Source: JBFLVQ01 sp040758525 (GTDB lineage: Bacteria; Acidobacteriota; Blastocatellia; Chloracidobacteriales; JADJPF01). Taken from it: a stretch of DNA of 15,019 bases. Numbering within the stretch: position 1 is the stretch's first letter; each line of letters begins with the position of its first letter. This document shows, in pieces, positions 7,469-13,986 of this stretch. A program made the position numbers and the translations under genes. The notes beneath the pieces were generated by a model, which had not been told where the DNA came from, ran no database searches, and saw only the letters and a list, made by a program, of their open reading frames with translations. Location: contig JBFLVQ010000163.1 of the NCBI GenBank assembly GCA_040758525.1, forward strand, positions 1 through 15,019, read 5' to 3'.

Positions 7469-9835
7469 ACCTCTCTCTCCTTTTAGCGAGTGAAAGACAG
7501 TTTCCGCAATATATTTGAGTTTATGTGCAATCTCGCCGGCAGTTGTATTGGCAGCTTGATCACTTTTGCTGTTGCGCTCAATGGCGCGATGCGCAGCAAA
7601 AAAGACTCCTAACTCTCCATCATTAAGCGATCTAACCAGGTCGATAAGATCTTCGCCAGAACCAATCTTGTCGGCGACAATTTTCAAAGCTTGAAGTAGC
7701 TCAAAGACATTATCAGTTCCTGAGCCGGTTAGTGCGTTACGTGGAAGCAGTCCTCGTAACACACCCGGCAAGCCATCAAAGTAGATTTTTATTCCGTTAT
7801 CGCCATTGGATTCCTGCATCTCTTCGGTTGTTACGGTTGGTATAATACTTTGTGAGAGCACCACACGCTGTCCGAAACGCTGGTGGATGAATAGCGCATA
7901 CTGGAGCGCAAAAAGATATCGCTCGGTATCGTTATCACCAGCAGGGTAAATTGGAAGGGTAATAACATTGCCAATCAATTCAGGATAGAGTGGGAGTGCC
8001 AGACCAATGGATTTCAACTTGAAATTGAGTCGCAATATTTTACTGGTTTCATATTCTCTTGAGATAGTGCGGGTATCAAAGAGAATGGTGCGAATATCTA
8101 ATCCCTGGAGAGTTTGGAAAATTCTCCGTAATGCTGAGATAAAAATTGGCGGAGCAAAGGATTCTGGAAAAATATGTAGATAAAGTCCTTTATTTTGGGC
8201 AGGTGCAGGTGCAAACCCGATTCGCTCAACCAGCAATTGTTCTCGGCATATTGGGCAGCTATTACGCTTTGGATCTCCTTTACCAGCCAGGTTACGATTG
8301 GAGAATTGAGCTACAACTAACCCTTTGGGAACATCGTCAGTCATCATTACATCTGCAGGCATTGGCATGCTACATAGAGAGCAAGCAACTACAGACGGAT
8401 CGCTGTAAATTTCCAAATGTTTAATGAATGTTGCTGGTGCAGGTAATAAACAGCTAATATTGAGAATACTTTGGATATAATCAGTGAAAGTAGGATTGGT
8501 ATCCTCGCCATTTCGTAATGAATATACTTGTGCAAACTCTTCAGCGAGTTCGATGATCTGATCAAGTACTATAGAGAAATCAACTTTGATATTGCGTGCG
8601 ACCACATAGGCGCGATCATTTAGCGCATCAACTAATAACCATTCAGGTTTGATCTCTAGCTGGAGTTTATGGTAGATGGGGTGCCAGGCATTTTCAAATT
8701 TTTTATTTTTACCTTTAAAAGCTGAACTACAGTGTGCCTGGAGGAAGTTATAGATAACCCTTAATAATTCACCCATGCGCATCAGCTCTTGATCATGAGG
8801 AAAAAGATTGCCATTACTATCAAATAGTGTTTTATAGCCATCCTTTGCGCGACCACGGGCTTTTTGTTCCATCTCAGAAATCTTTTCACCCTTAAATTGC
8901 CTGGCCAATATCATTTTAGCAGCCGCATTAAAAGCATCTCTGAGGGATAGGCCAGTGGTGAAAATCTCTGGATTAATCTTAATTCCAGTGGGTGAACCAG
9001 CAACGAAGTCAGCAGCATTTCCACCTTTCAGGCGTTTTACAGTTTTTGATAACCGTATGGCTATCTGACTGTAAGTATTGCCTTGCAATGTAGCTGGAGC
9101 GCTGGATGGGACTAGGTAGAATGTACCTTCACCATAGTGCAAAAACGGTTTTGCCCCAAGTTGCGCTTCCATTTCGGCGATCACAGCATTATGAATAAGA
9201 TTACTAAATGGACCGCGATATTCAGAAAGCCTATGCCACTCCCAGCGATACTGCTGATTGGATGCGGCATTGAGGCTACTTAGTACTTGTTCCCGTTTAC
9301 GATGGTCAGAAAATTTACGGGCAACATCTGCTTGGTCAGCTAATTGCAAAATTGGTATGAGTATATTGCGCAGACGATCACGACTAACTGGGCCGGTGAG
9401 CGGGAGCAAGCTGTCCGCACCCTGATGTAAGTGGCCTGAGTGCGCAGCGATTAGCCGCCGTACAATCTCAACAGCGGTTTCCATATCTGGCAATATCTGA
9501 TCAAGCTTATAATGTTTAAGAAATAAGGAGACATCTTCTGTGGTTGCCACCTTAGAAATGGGTCGATGCTGTGGATCAAGTTTGTTTAAATCATGGAGGA
9601 CGGCTGCGCAGATCAAAAGTCTTCGCTCTAGATTGTTGCATCCAAGAAGTTGAGCAACAAGGTCAACCGTCAATACTATATTAAGCAGGTGAGCATAGAG
9701 AGATTGTCCACAATGAACCCCGCTCTGACGTAGGAGTGTAAGTACCAGTAGTGCACCATTGGCTACCTTGCTTAAAAAGTCTCCAATTGGATCGTCATCG
9801 TTCTGGGAAATACCTACAAACTCAAATATATCCAT
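7049..9835 (-). CDS. csc3: Type I-D large subunit Cas10d (Csc3) with HD nuclease domain
   Basis: Cas10d is the large subunit of the type I-D complex and supplies the nuclease activity that Cas3 provides elsewhere. The 928-residue protein starts with an HD phosphohydrolase-type domain: H49 in LYAHLLN, H81-D82 in AVLHDLNK, H132 in AAHSGH, and D167 and D170 in LADQAD are the likely metal ligands. A four-cysteine zinc finger lies mid-protein (C484, C487, C526, C529). No GGDD cyclase motif is found, as expected for Cas10d and unlike type III Cas10, so cyclic oligoadenylate signalling is not expected. Its ATG is 30 bases after the WYL gene stop, with AAGG about ten bases upstream. The C-terminal 139 residues are probably also made as a separate protein (see the Cas11d entry). 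Confidence 0.95.
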   Translation of the reverse strand: MDIFEFVGISQNDDDPIGDFLSKVANGALLVLTLLRQSGVHCGQSLYAHLLNIVLTVDLVAQLLGCNNLERRLLICAAVLHDLNKLDPQHRPISKVATTEDVSLFLKHYKLDQILPDMETAVEIVRRLIAAHSGHLHQGADSLLPLTGPVSRDRLRNILIPILQLADQADVARKFSDHRKREQVLSSLNAASNQQYRWEWHRLSEYRGPFSNLIHNAVIAEMEAQLGAKPFLHYGEGTFYLVPSSAPATLQGNTYSQIAIRLSKTVKRLKGGNAADFVAGSPTGIKINPEIFTTGLSLRDAFNAAAKMILARQFKGEKISEMEQKARGRAKDGYKTLFDSNGNLFPHDQELMRMGELLRVIYNFLQAHCSSAFKGKNKKFENAWHPIYHKLQLEIKPEWLLVDALNDRAYVVARNIKVDFSIVLDQIIELAEEFAQVYSLRNGEDTNPTFTDYIQSILNISCLLPAPATFIKHLEIYSDPSVVACSLCSMPMPADVMMTDDVPKGLVVAQFSNRNLAGKGDPKRNSCPICREQLLVERIGFAPAPAQNKGLYLHIFPESFAPPIFISALRRIFQTLQGLDIRTILFDTRTISREYETSKILRLNFKLKSIGLALPLYPELIGNVITLPIYPAGDNDTERYLFALQYALFIHQRFGQRVVLSQSIIPTVTTEEMQESNGDNGIKIYFDGLPGVLRGLLPRNALTGSGTDNVFELLQALKIVADKIGSGEDLIDLVRSLNDGELGVFFAAHRAIERNSKSDQAANTTAGEIAHKLKYIAETVFHSLKGERGMNDVSVTNILEQMAEVAWQKSIRGATLAHTSLIKPIDIAFQLLRRQGNREVSFLKLVSMEEILRHIERTSEYGVGQERNEAIETWTILFFDELLVKGFHADIRRLIRDEKLVKAAYTTLLRQQLRKASEAKKQASSEKK
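7469..7482 (-). promoter_or_regulatory. Internal ribosome-binding site for Cas11d
   Basis: On the minus strand the sequence reads AAGGAG (7482-7477), then AGAGAGGT, then ATG at 7468. A consensus Shine-Dalgarno this well spaced, before an in-frame ATG inside a coding region and at the expected place in cas10d, is unlikely to be chance. It decides the start of the small subunit. Confidence 0.8.
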
Positions 9836-9865
9836 AGTGTCAATACCTTACAAAATTATCTAAGT

Positions 9866-10849
9866 TTAGTGAGTCGGGTTTTGATGCTGCTTTTGAACAC
9901 AGTATATAATTCGCAGTAACTCTTGACGAAGTGTATCCGGTTCAAGGATGTCTACATGTTCAGCATAAGGCATTACCAAATACCATAAAACCTCCTTAGG
10001 CTCACTAACAGTCAGTTCTAAAATTAGACTACCATCAGAACAAGTCAGTTTATGCTCTGAAGCGTGCCAATGAGACTCCCATATAAGCTCTGCTACGGCA
10101 GGAAAAAAACGTAATCGTATCTTTTGTGGAGGAGCTTGACTGCTTATTGCACGAAAAGTATGGCGATGGCGCGCAACAAAATCATAGTCCGGTGATATAT
10201 TAAACAAGCCGCCATAGCTCTCGACTTTTTTAATTCTACTAATGCGTAGTGTGGCAATACGGCTTTCGCTAGTTATGTAACAATCAAGATAAAGGGCACG
10301 AGCTTGAAAAAAGATTTGATAAGGAGCAATCTCATAGCGCATTAGTCTATTGCGAGAACGATCTTGGTACTGGATAATCAAATGGTGACGAGATCTTTGT
10401 GCCTCAGCTATGGTATTAATAATTGCAGGCTCGCTACGAAACGTTGTTCGCATTATCCCTTCTAGCAATCCTGCCAGCAACCTGCGTGTTGCGGCTGGCG
10501 TTGCCGTAATAAGTTTCTTCACACCTTCAACTGCATCATAAGCGAGCGTAGCATCGCCACTAGCGGAAAATTGTCGTATTGCTAAGACCATAGCTAGTGC
10601 CTCTCGAAGGTTAAGATCTAGCAAGGGCAATATGCTATCACCTTCATGCAAATATCCACCACGGCGACGGTCGTAATGCCAGATGAACCCAGCTTCAGCC
10701 AACACTTTCTTATCACTATGAAAAGTAGATCGCTTTATCCCAAAACGCTTACACAACTGTTGTGGCGACTGATTGGGACGCAGTTGCAATTCTTGAATAA
10801 GCTGTAGCAGACGTGCCAGCCGGGCTGACGGTGAGTTAGTATTCAACAT
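9866..10849 (-). CDS. WYL-domain transcriptional regulator of the CRISPR-Cas operon
   Basis: This is a 327-residue transcription factor with an N-terminal helix-turn-helix (about residues 8-65, with QQLCKRFGIKRSTFHSDKKV as the likely recognition region). A WYL-type ligand-sensing domain follows (about 144-212; LYLDCYI and RISRIKKVE are its recognisable strands), and then a WCX-like C-terminal extension (about 245-317). Such proteins often sit beside CRISPR-Cas loci; the WYL protein Sll7009 of Synechocystis is reported as a repressor of its type I-D CRISPR. Here it is the first gene of the operon, 30 bases before cas10d. A consensus -10 box and an inverted repeat lie just upstream, so autoregulation is plausible. 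The ribosome-binding site before the ATG is weak. Ligand and sign of regulation cannot be read from sequence. Confidence 0.9.
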   Translation of the reverse strand: MLNTNSPSARLARLLQLIQELQLRPNQSPQQLCKRFGIKRSTFHSDKKVLAEAGFIWHYDRRRGGYLHEGDSILPLLDLNLREALAMVLAIRQFSASGDATLAYDAVEGVKKLITATPAATRRLLAGLLEGIMRTTFRSEPAIINTIAEAQRSRHHLIIQYQDRSRNRLMRYEIAPYQIFFQARALYLDCYITSESRIATLRISRIKKVESYGGLFNISPDYDFVARHRHTFRAISSQAPPQKIRLRFFPAVAELIWESHWHASEHKLTCSDGSLILELTVSEPKEVLWYLVMPYAEHVDILEPDTLRQELLRIIYCVQKQHQNPTH

Positions 10850-10890
10850 AAATCCATAATAGTCAGAAACCTGAACATCCGTAAGAGCAA

Positions 10891-10896
10891 ATTATA
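10891..10896 (-). promoter_or_regulatory. -10 box of the WYL-cas operon promoter
   Basis: The minus strand reads TATAAT here, an exact consensus -10 hexamer, about 41 bases before the WYL gene ATG, leaving a short leader of roughly 35 bases. The position 17 bases upstream (TCCAGA) is a poor -35, so the promoter may need activation or may be weak. This is the clearest candidate promoter for the nine-gene operon. Confidence 0.6.
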
Positions 10897-10898
10897 GA

Positions 10899-10924
10899 CT
10901 CAGTCCAGGGCTGTCTGGATTGAG
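10899..10924. promoter_or_regulatory. Inverted repeat, candidate operator
   Basis: CTCAGTCCAG (10899-10908) and CTGGATTGAG (10915-10924) form a ten-base inverted repeat with one mismatch and a six-base spacer (GGCTGT). The site begins two bases upstream of the TATAAT box and fills the -10 to -35 interval of the leftward promoter, a classic place for a dimeric repressor to block polymerase. The WYL protein encoded immediately downstream is the natural candidate ligand. No T-run follows on either strand, so a terminator is less likely. Confidence 0.6.
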
Positions 10925-10998
10925 CAAACAAATTCTGATTGCAACCAATATTAAATAGCGTAAATATCTCTTCGAAGTATTACGTATTCAAGTAAGAG

Positions 10999-11023
10999 CT
11001 ATTTCGATTATCGTTAGAAATAG
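10999..11023. other. Hairpin between the AcrVA2-like gene and the cas operon
   Basis: CTATTTC (10999-11005) and GAAATAG (11017-11023) form a perfect seven-base inverted repeat around an eleven-base loop. It lies 32 bases beyond the stop of the AcrVA2-like gene in that gene's direction. It is A/T-rich and no T-run follows on the minus strand, so a classical terminator is doubtful. It could equally be a second binding site or chance. If it does not terminate, transcripts from the AcrVA2-like gene could run into the cas operon. Confidence 0.25.
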
Positions 11024-11055
11024 GAAAAAGATCTATCAAAATGAAGCTTAACGGC

Positions 11056-12087
11056 TTAATCCACAGCTCGTATTACCGGTACCAGTTCATCAACACCATG
11101 AGCAGCAACTAGAATAGGGTGCAACCATTTTAAGATCAGTTTGCGATCTACAGAGTCACGCGGGCCTGTCCAGTAATGGTGCCAATGGGCCTTACGGATG
11201 TGTGAGCGAGGGCTAGCATGGATTCCGTCTTGGCTTTCGCTTGCCTCTCTTTGTTCAGCAGTTCTCAGCGTAGCACCTAACCTGTAGCCAACTTCCCAGA
11301 TTGTCGGATGAGAGGCTGGGATTATCTTCAATCCATGCTTTGTGTGTTGCGGCTTTGGATTGCGAGGTTGACGATCTGTGCCTTTAGAGTCTCGAATCTC
11401 GGCTGCTTGGGTACAGAGGTAAAGTACCAGCGATATGCATGGCAATGTCTGCCTATAAATAGGTGTTGTTACTGGCAACTTTATCCCTTGTTTGGTTGCT
11501 AGATTATCAACTTCTTTTGTTAGAACGTCTAGATTTTCATTTATTGACGGACTTGAAAGTGGTAAAGAAATACTAAACAAACCATCCGGTTGATCCAATC
11601 CAAACATTAATTCAGGTCGCTTTTCTACACAATCCCACTCCATCAGAGCAAAAAATCCATTTAGATCTGTGGAGTGAAATTTTCGGCCAGGTGTAGATAT
11701 GTATACTGCCCACTCTGGCAAATGGAACAGCACCTCTATGGGAATTTTATCCTCTAATGGAGTTTCCCAAAGATGATCCATTAGTGTCTTATCAAACATG
11801 TAAATACTTTGTGTGGCACGCCAACTAGCAAGAATTGGCAATAAAGTGTATTCGATGACTTGTATTGGGTTGGAGGTGGGAATAGTCTTTTCTAATTCCA
11901 CCAGCCATTGGCGAATTGAGCAATAACACCAGCTTGGCCATTCCTTGCGGTATCGTTGGCGCAGTTCATCAATTTGCTGCCAAATCCCTGGATAGCGGGT
12001 GGCATATTCTGCAAGATATTGAGCAGGGCGAAGGCAGTTGTTTTGTATCATTTCTATAAGCAATTCAGGGCACTCGCAACAGCACAA
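11056..12087 (-). CDS. AcrVA2-family protein (anti-CRISPR homologue)
   Basis: From memory of the family, this 343-residue frame resembles AcrVA2, the Moraxella protein that prevents production of Cas12a, and its many relatives on plasmids and chromosomes. Shared blocks occur in the same order: YPGIWQQID (32-40), SWRATQSIYMFD (88-99), LPEWAVYI (123-130), a hydrophobic helix LPCISLVLYLCTQAAEI (215-231), a basic linker, IWEVGYRLGATLR (263-275), and the closing HIRKAHWHHYWTGPR (296-310) followed by KWLHPILV. The histidine/tryptophan-rich closing block is the strongest hallmark. The start is uncertain: TTG at 12087 gives a cysteine-rich leader without a Shine-Dalgarno, and ATG at 12051 is an alternative. 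The gene ends 206 bases upstream of the WYL-cas operon on the same strand. No Cas12a gene is present, so its target here is unknown. Confidence 0.75.
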   Translation of the reverse strand: MCCCECPELLIEMIQNNCLRPAQYLAEYATRYPGIWQQIDELRQRYRKEWPSWCYCSIRQWLVELEKTIPTSNPIQVIEYTLLPILASWRATQSIYMFDKTLMDHLWETPLEDKIPIEVLFHLPEWAVYISTPGRKFHSTDLNGFFALMEWDCVEKRPELMFGLDQPDGLFSISLPLSSPSINENLDVLTKEVDNLATKQGIKLPVTTPIYRQTLPCISLVLYLCTQAAEIRDSKGTDRQPRNPKPQHTKHGLKIIPASHPTIWEVGYRLGATLRTAEQREASESQDGIHASPRSHIRKAHWHHYWTGPRDSVDRKLILKWLHPILVAAHGVDELVPVIRAVD

Positions 12088-12134
12088 GAGAAGTTTACAA
12101 TAGCAGCGAGCGCCCAGTTGAGTAGAGTGTGCAT
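12054..12134 (-). CDS. Possible 26-residue leader peptide before the AcrVA2-like gene
   Basis: A short frame runs from an ATG at 12134 to a TAG at 12054, two bases before the alternative ATG (12051) of the AcrVA2-like gene. The product (MHTLLNWALAAIVNFSCAVA and six more residues) is hydrophobic. The arrangement could couple translation to the downstream gene, but there is no clear ribosome-binding site and a frame this short can arise by chance. The alternative is that translation starts at the TTG at 12087 and this frame means nothing. Confidence 0.2.
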   Translation of the reverse strand: MHTLLNWALAAIVNFSCAVASALNCL

Positions 12135-12424
12135 GAAGGTAGAATTATGGTCAAGTCAAGAATTACTATGTGTCGATTTGCAATACACAAATAGCGCAGC
12201 GACAACCTATCATTAATCATAAGGCGAGTAGAAGTTTGTAGCCAGTTTATAGAAACCAGATTTACCATTGACAGCATACTTATCTACTATATTAACCAAA
12301 TTCTTACTGAGTCTAGTCGCTCTACGATGCATAATGGCTCACAATAGATTTGTCTAATAAAATCCCTCTTGAATTAGGATAATACGAATCTACAGCGGTA
12401 TTAATATCTTTTGGAGGAAAGCAG
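12135..12424. other. Intergenic region between divergent genes
   Basis: This region separates the leftward AcrVA2-like gene from the rightward 172-residue gene and should contain both promoters. I find no coding frame with a credible start, no CRISPR-like repeat and no tRNA. The only firm signal is GGAGGA at 12413-12418, six bases before the ATG at 12425. A/T-rich hexamers such as ATAATA near 12380 could be -10 boxes for the rightward gene, but no matching -35 at proper distance stands out. Confidence 0.4.
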
Positions 12425-12943
12425 ATGACAACCACAGCGTTTACGAATCGTAGCGATTGGAAATGGTTAGAAGATACCTACTGGTATTGTCCGGCTGACT
12501 GTATGCTAGCGACCCAAGCCAAGCGGAACAACACCTTCGAATGGGTCATTGACCAGACCGTTTGGTATATTTCTGGCTACAAGGACGGCTACTTCTGGGG
12601 AGTTACCTCAGTGTTGCTGACTCCAGTCGGTGACGAACCCGATCCGAAAAGCAAGAACGACATGACCTTTTTCGCGAGCATTACACCAGAGGGTCAGGTA
12701 CACATTACCTTCGTACAATCTGCGGTGACCACTACAGTGGGGACTGGCCGCGTGACGGTTCATCAGGGTAAACAAAGCTTTGAGATGCAGATGTCATCTG
12801 GGCCAGGCGCTGGTTTGGTCGTTCATTGGGCTTATATGATGCAGATCGAACATGGCGACCCAGAGTGGAAAAACCTACCGGGAGTTGGCGTTTCGGTCGA
12901 GGACATGATCGGCGACATTGAGCCTCCTAAGCCTACATCTTAG
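12425..12943 (+). CDS. Hypothetical protein, 172 residues
   Basis: I do not recognise this protein. It starts at an ATG preceded by GGAGGA with a six-base gap, a near-ideal ribosome-binding site, so it is almost certainly expressed. There is no signal peptide or membrane segment. The N-terminal part is rich in aromatic residues (DWKWLEDTYWYCPADCMLA, with C22 and C26). The remainder alternates hydrophobic and polar residues in short strands (TVWYISGY, FFASITPEG, VHITFVQS, RVTVHQG), suggesting a small beta-barrel or beta-sandwich, and it ends in an acidic, proline-rich tail (EPPKP). By eye it is richer in G and C than the cas operon. It stands alone on its strand, and the genes after it are decayed, so context gives no clue to its function. 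Confidence 0.75.
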   Translation: MTTTAFTNRSDWKWLEDTYWYCPADCMLATQAKRNNTFEWVIDQTVWYISGYKDGYFWGVTSVLLTPVGDEPDPKSKNDMTFFASITPEGQVHITFVQSAVTTTVGTGRVTVHQGKQSFEMQMSSGPGAGLVVHWAYMMQIEHGDPEWKNLPGVGVSVEDMIGDIEPPKPTS

Positions 12944-12975
12944 TCTATGGACCAGACCTAGCAGCTTCAGAGTTT

Positions 12976-13370
12976 GTGTGGAGTGAAGATGTCAGTCTTT
13001 TCCGACAGGTTGAGGGATTAAGCGCGAAAGAGCACAGACAACACTTTGGCGTGAACGAGGAAATGTTATATGGTTATACCTCAAAGTTTCAAGGACAATT
13101 CAGTTTGATGTATTACCTTCAGCAGAGGTTATTGCCAAGTTACGAGCACTCGAAGACAAGGACACACGAGATCTACCAGATGCCAGTAGCTATCCAAGCT
13201 ATTATTGCCAGTGGGTGCTTACCAAAGATTGTATGGGATTGCACTGGAGTGGCGTAGAGAAGTTCTATGCTTATAAAGAATGGCTTCAGTACATTATTGA
13301 TAAGATCTTAATACCGCATGGAGTTAATCGTAAGTTTGCTGGAAAAGTGCTGGACGCCTGGTTTGATTGA
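12976..13370 (+). pseudogene. Frameshifted remnant of a hypothetical gene
   Basis: Two frames together make one protein-like sequence. The first is open from at least 12976 and reaches YGYTSKFQGQFS around 13069-13104. A shift to the next frame at about 13104 then continues FDVLPSAEVIAKLRALEDKD and goes on through YYCQWVLTKD, LHWSGVEKFYAYKEWLQYII and GKVLDAWFD to a stop at 13370. The second part has no usable start codon before its conserved core, so it cannot be an independent gene. The pattern CQW...W.G.EKFY.Y.EWL resembles a family of small hypothetical proteins I recall without a name or known function. A single-base deletion near 13104 would explain the break. No slippery heptamer is seen there, so programmed frameshifting is unlikely. 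The true 5' end is unclear. Confidence 0.6.
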
Positions 13371-13442
13371 TGTTAGGTGAGCAGTTAATAGTATTTGTGA
13401 ACGATGTGGCAAGATCTGTAATTAGAATGCGAGAGATCTACT

Positions 13443-13913
13443 ATGATGGAAGATGTTCAACTGCGAGATGTAATAGAAGACGACCTGCCAATATTTTTCT
13501 AGCAGCAGCTTGATCCAGATGCTACTTATATGGCAGCCTTCCCAGCTCGGGATAGAGATGCATTTATGGCACATTGGAAGAAGCTTTTGAGCGACGAGAC
13601 GTTAATCAAAAAGACTATACTATTTAATGAGCAAGTAGTTGGCAATATCGGCAGTTGGCAACAGTCTGGTAAACAAGAGGTAGGATACTGGATAGGAAAA
13701 GAGTATTGGGGTAAGGGAATTGCCAGCAAGGCACTGTCAAAAATTCTAGTACAGATAAAGGTGCGTCCACTTTACGCCTATGTTGCAAAACATAACATTG
13801 CCTCTATTCGAGTGCTGGAAAAATGTGGGTTTATAATCATTGATGAAGAGAAAGAGTTTTCCATTATAGGCGAAGAGAAGATTGAAGGGTTTATTATGAT
13901 CTTGGGCCATTAA
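13443..13913 (+). pseudogene. GNAT acetyltransferase interrupted by an amber codon
   Basis: From the ATG pair at 13443 the frame reads MMEDVQLRDVIEDDLPIFF, then TAG at 13500-13502, then QQLDPDATYMAAF and on to a stop at 13913, all in one frame. The whole looks like a single RimJ/RimL-type N-acetyltransferase of about 156 residues. The acetyl-CoA-binding loop is in YWIGKEYWGKGIASKAL, and IASIRVLEKCGF is the usual GNAT C-terminal helix and strand. The TAG most likely replaced a GAG or CAG codon. An internal ATG at 13530 could give a shortened protein lacking the first strand, but it has no ribosome-binding site. The gene is therefore probably inactive unless the amber codon is read through. Confidence 0.8.
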
Positions 13914-13986
13914 CTAAAAAACATAAGGAATCGCAAGCCAATATTGCTAATGAAACAAAAAATCAGGTTTCTATTACCATTATCCA

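Noticed and set aside
7049..9835. Type III Cas10 with cyclic oligoadenylate synthesis
   Set aside because: No GGDD motif appears anywhere in the protein, and the neighbours are Csc1, Csc2 and a Cas3' helicase, so type I-D fits.
10999..11023. Rho-independent terminator of the AcrVA2-like gene
   Set aside because: The stem is A/T-rich with an eleven-base loop and no T-run follows it, so I list it only as a hairpin.
12095..12277. 60-residue minus-strand frame upstream of the AcrVA2-like gene
   Set aside because: It has no ribosome-binding site, an unstructured composition and no recognisable pattern, and looks like intergenic noise.
13590..13729. Minus-strand frame opposite the GNAT gene
   Set aside because: It is the antisense shadow of a recognisable acetyltransferase and shows no domain of its own.
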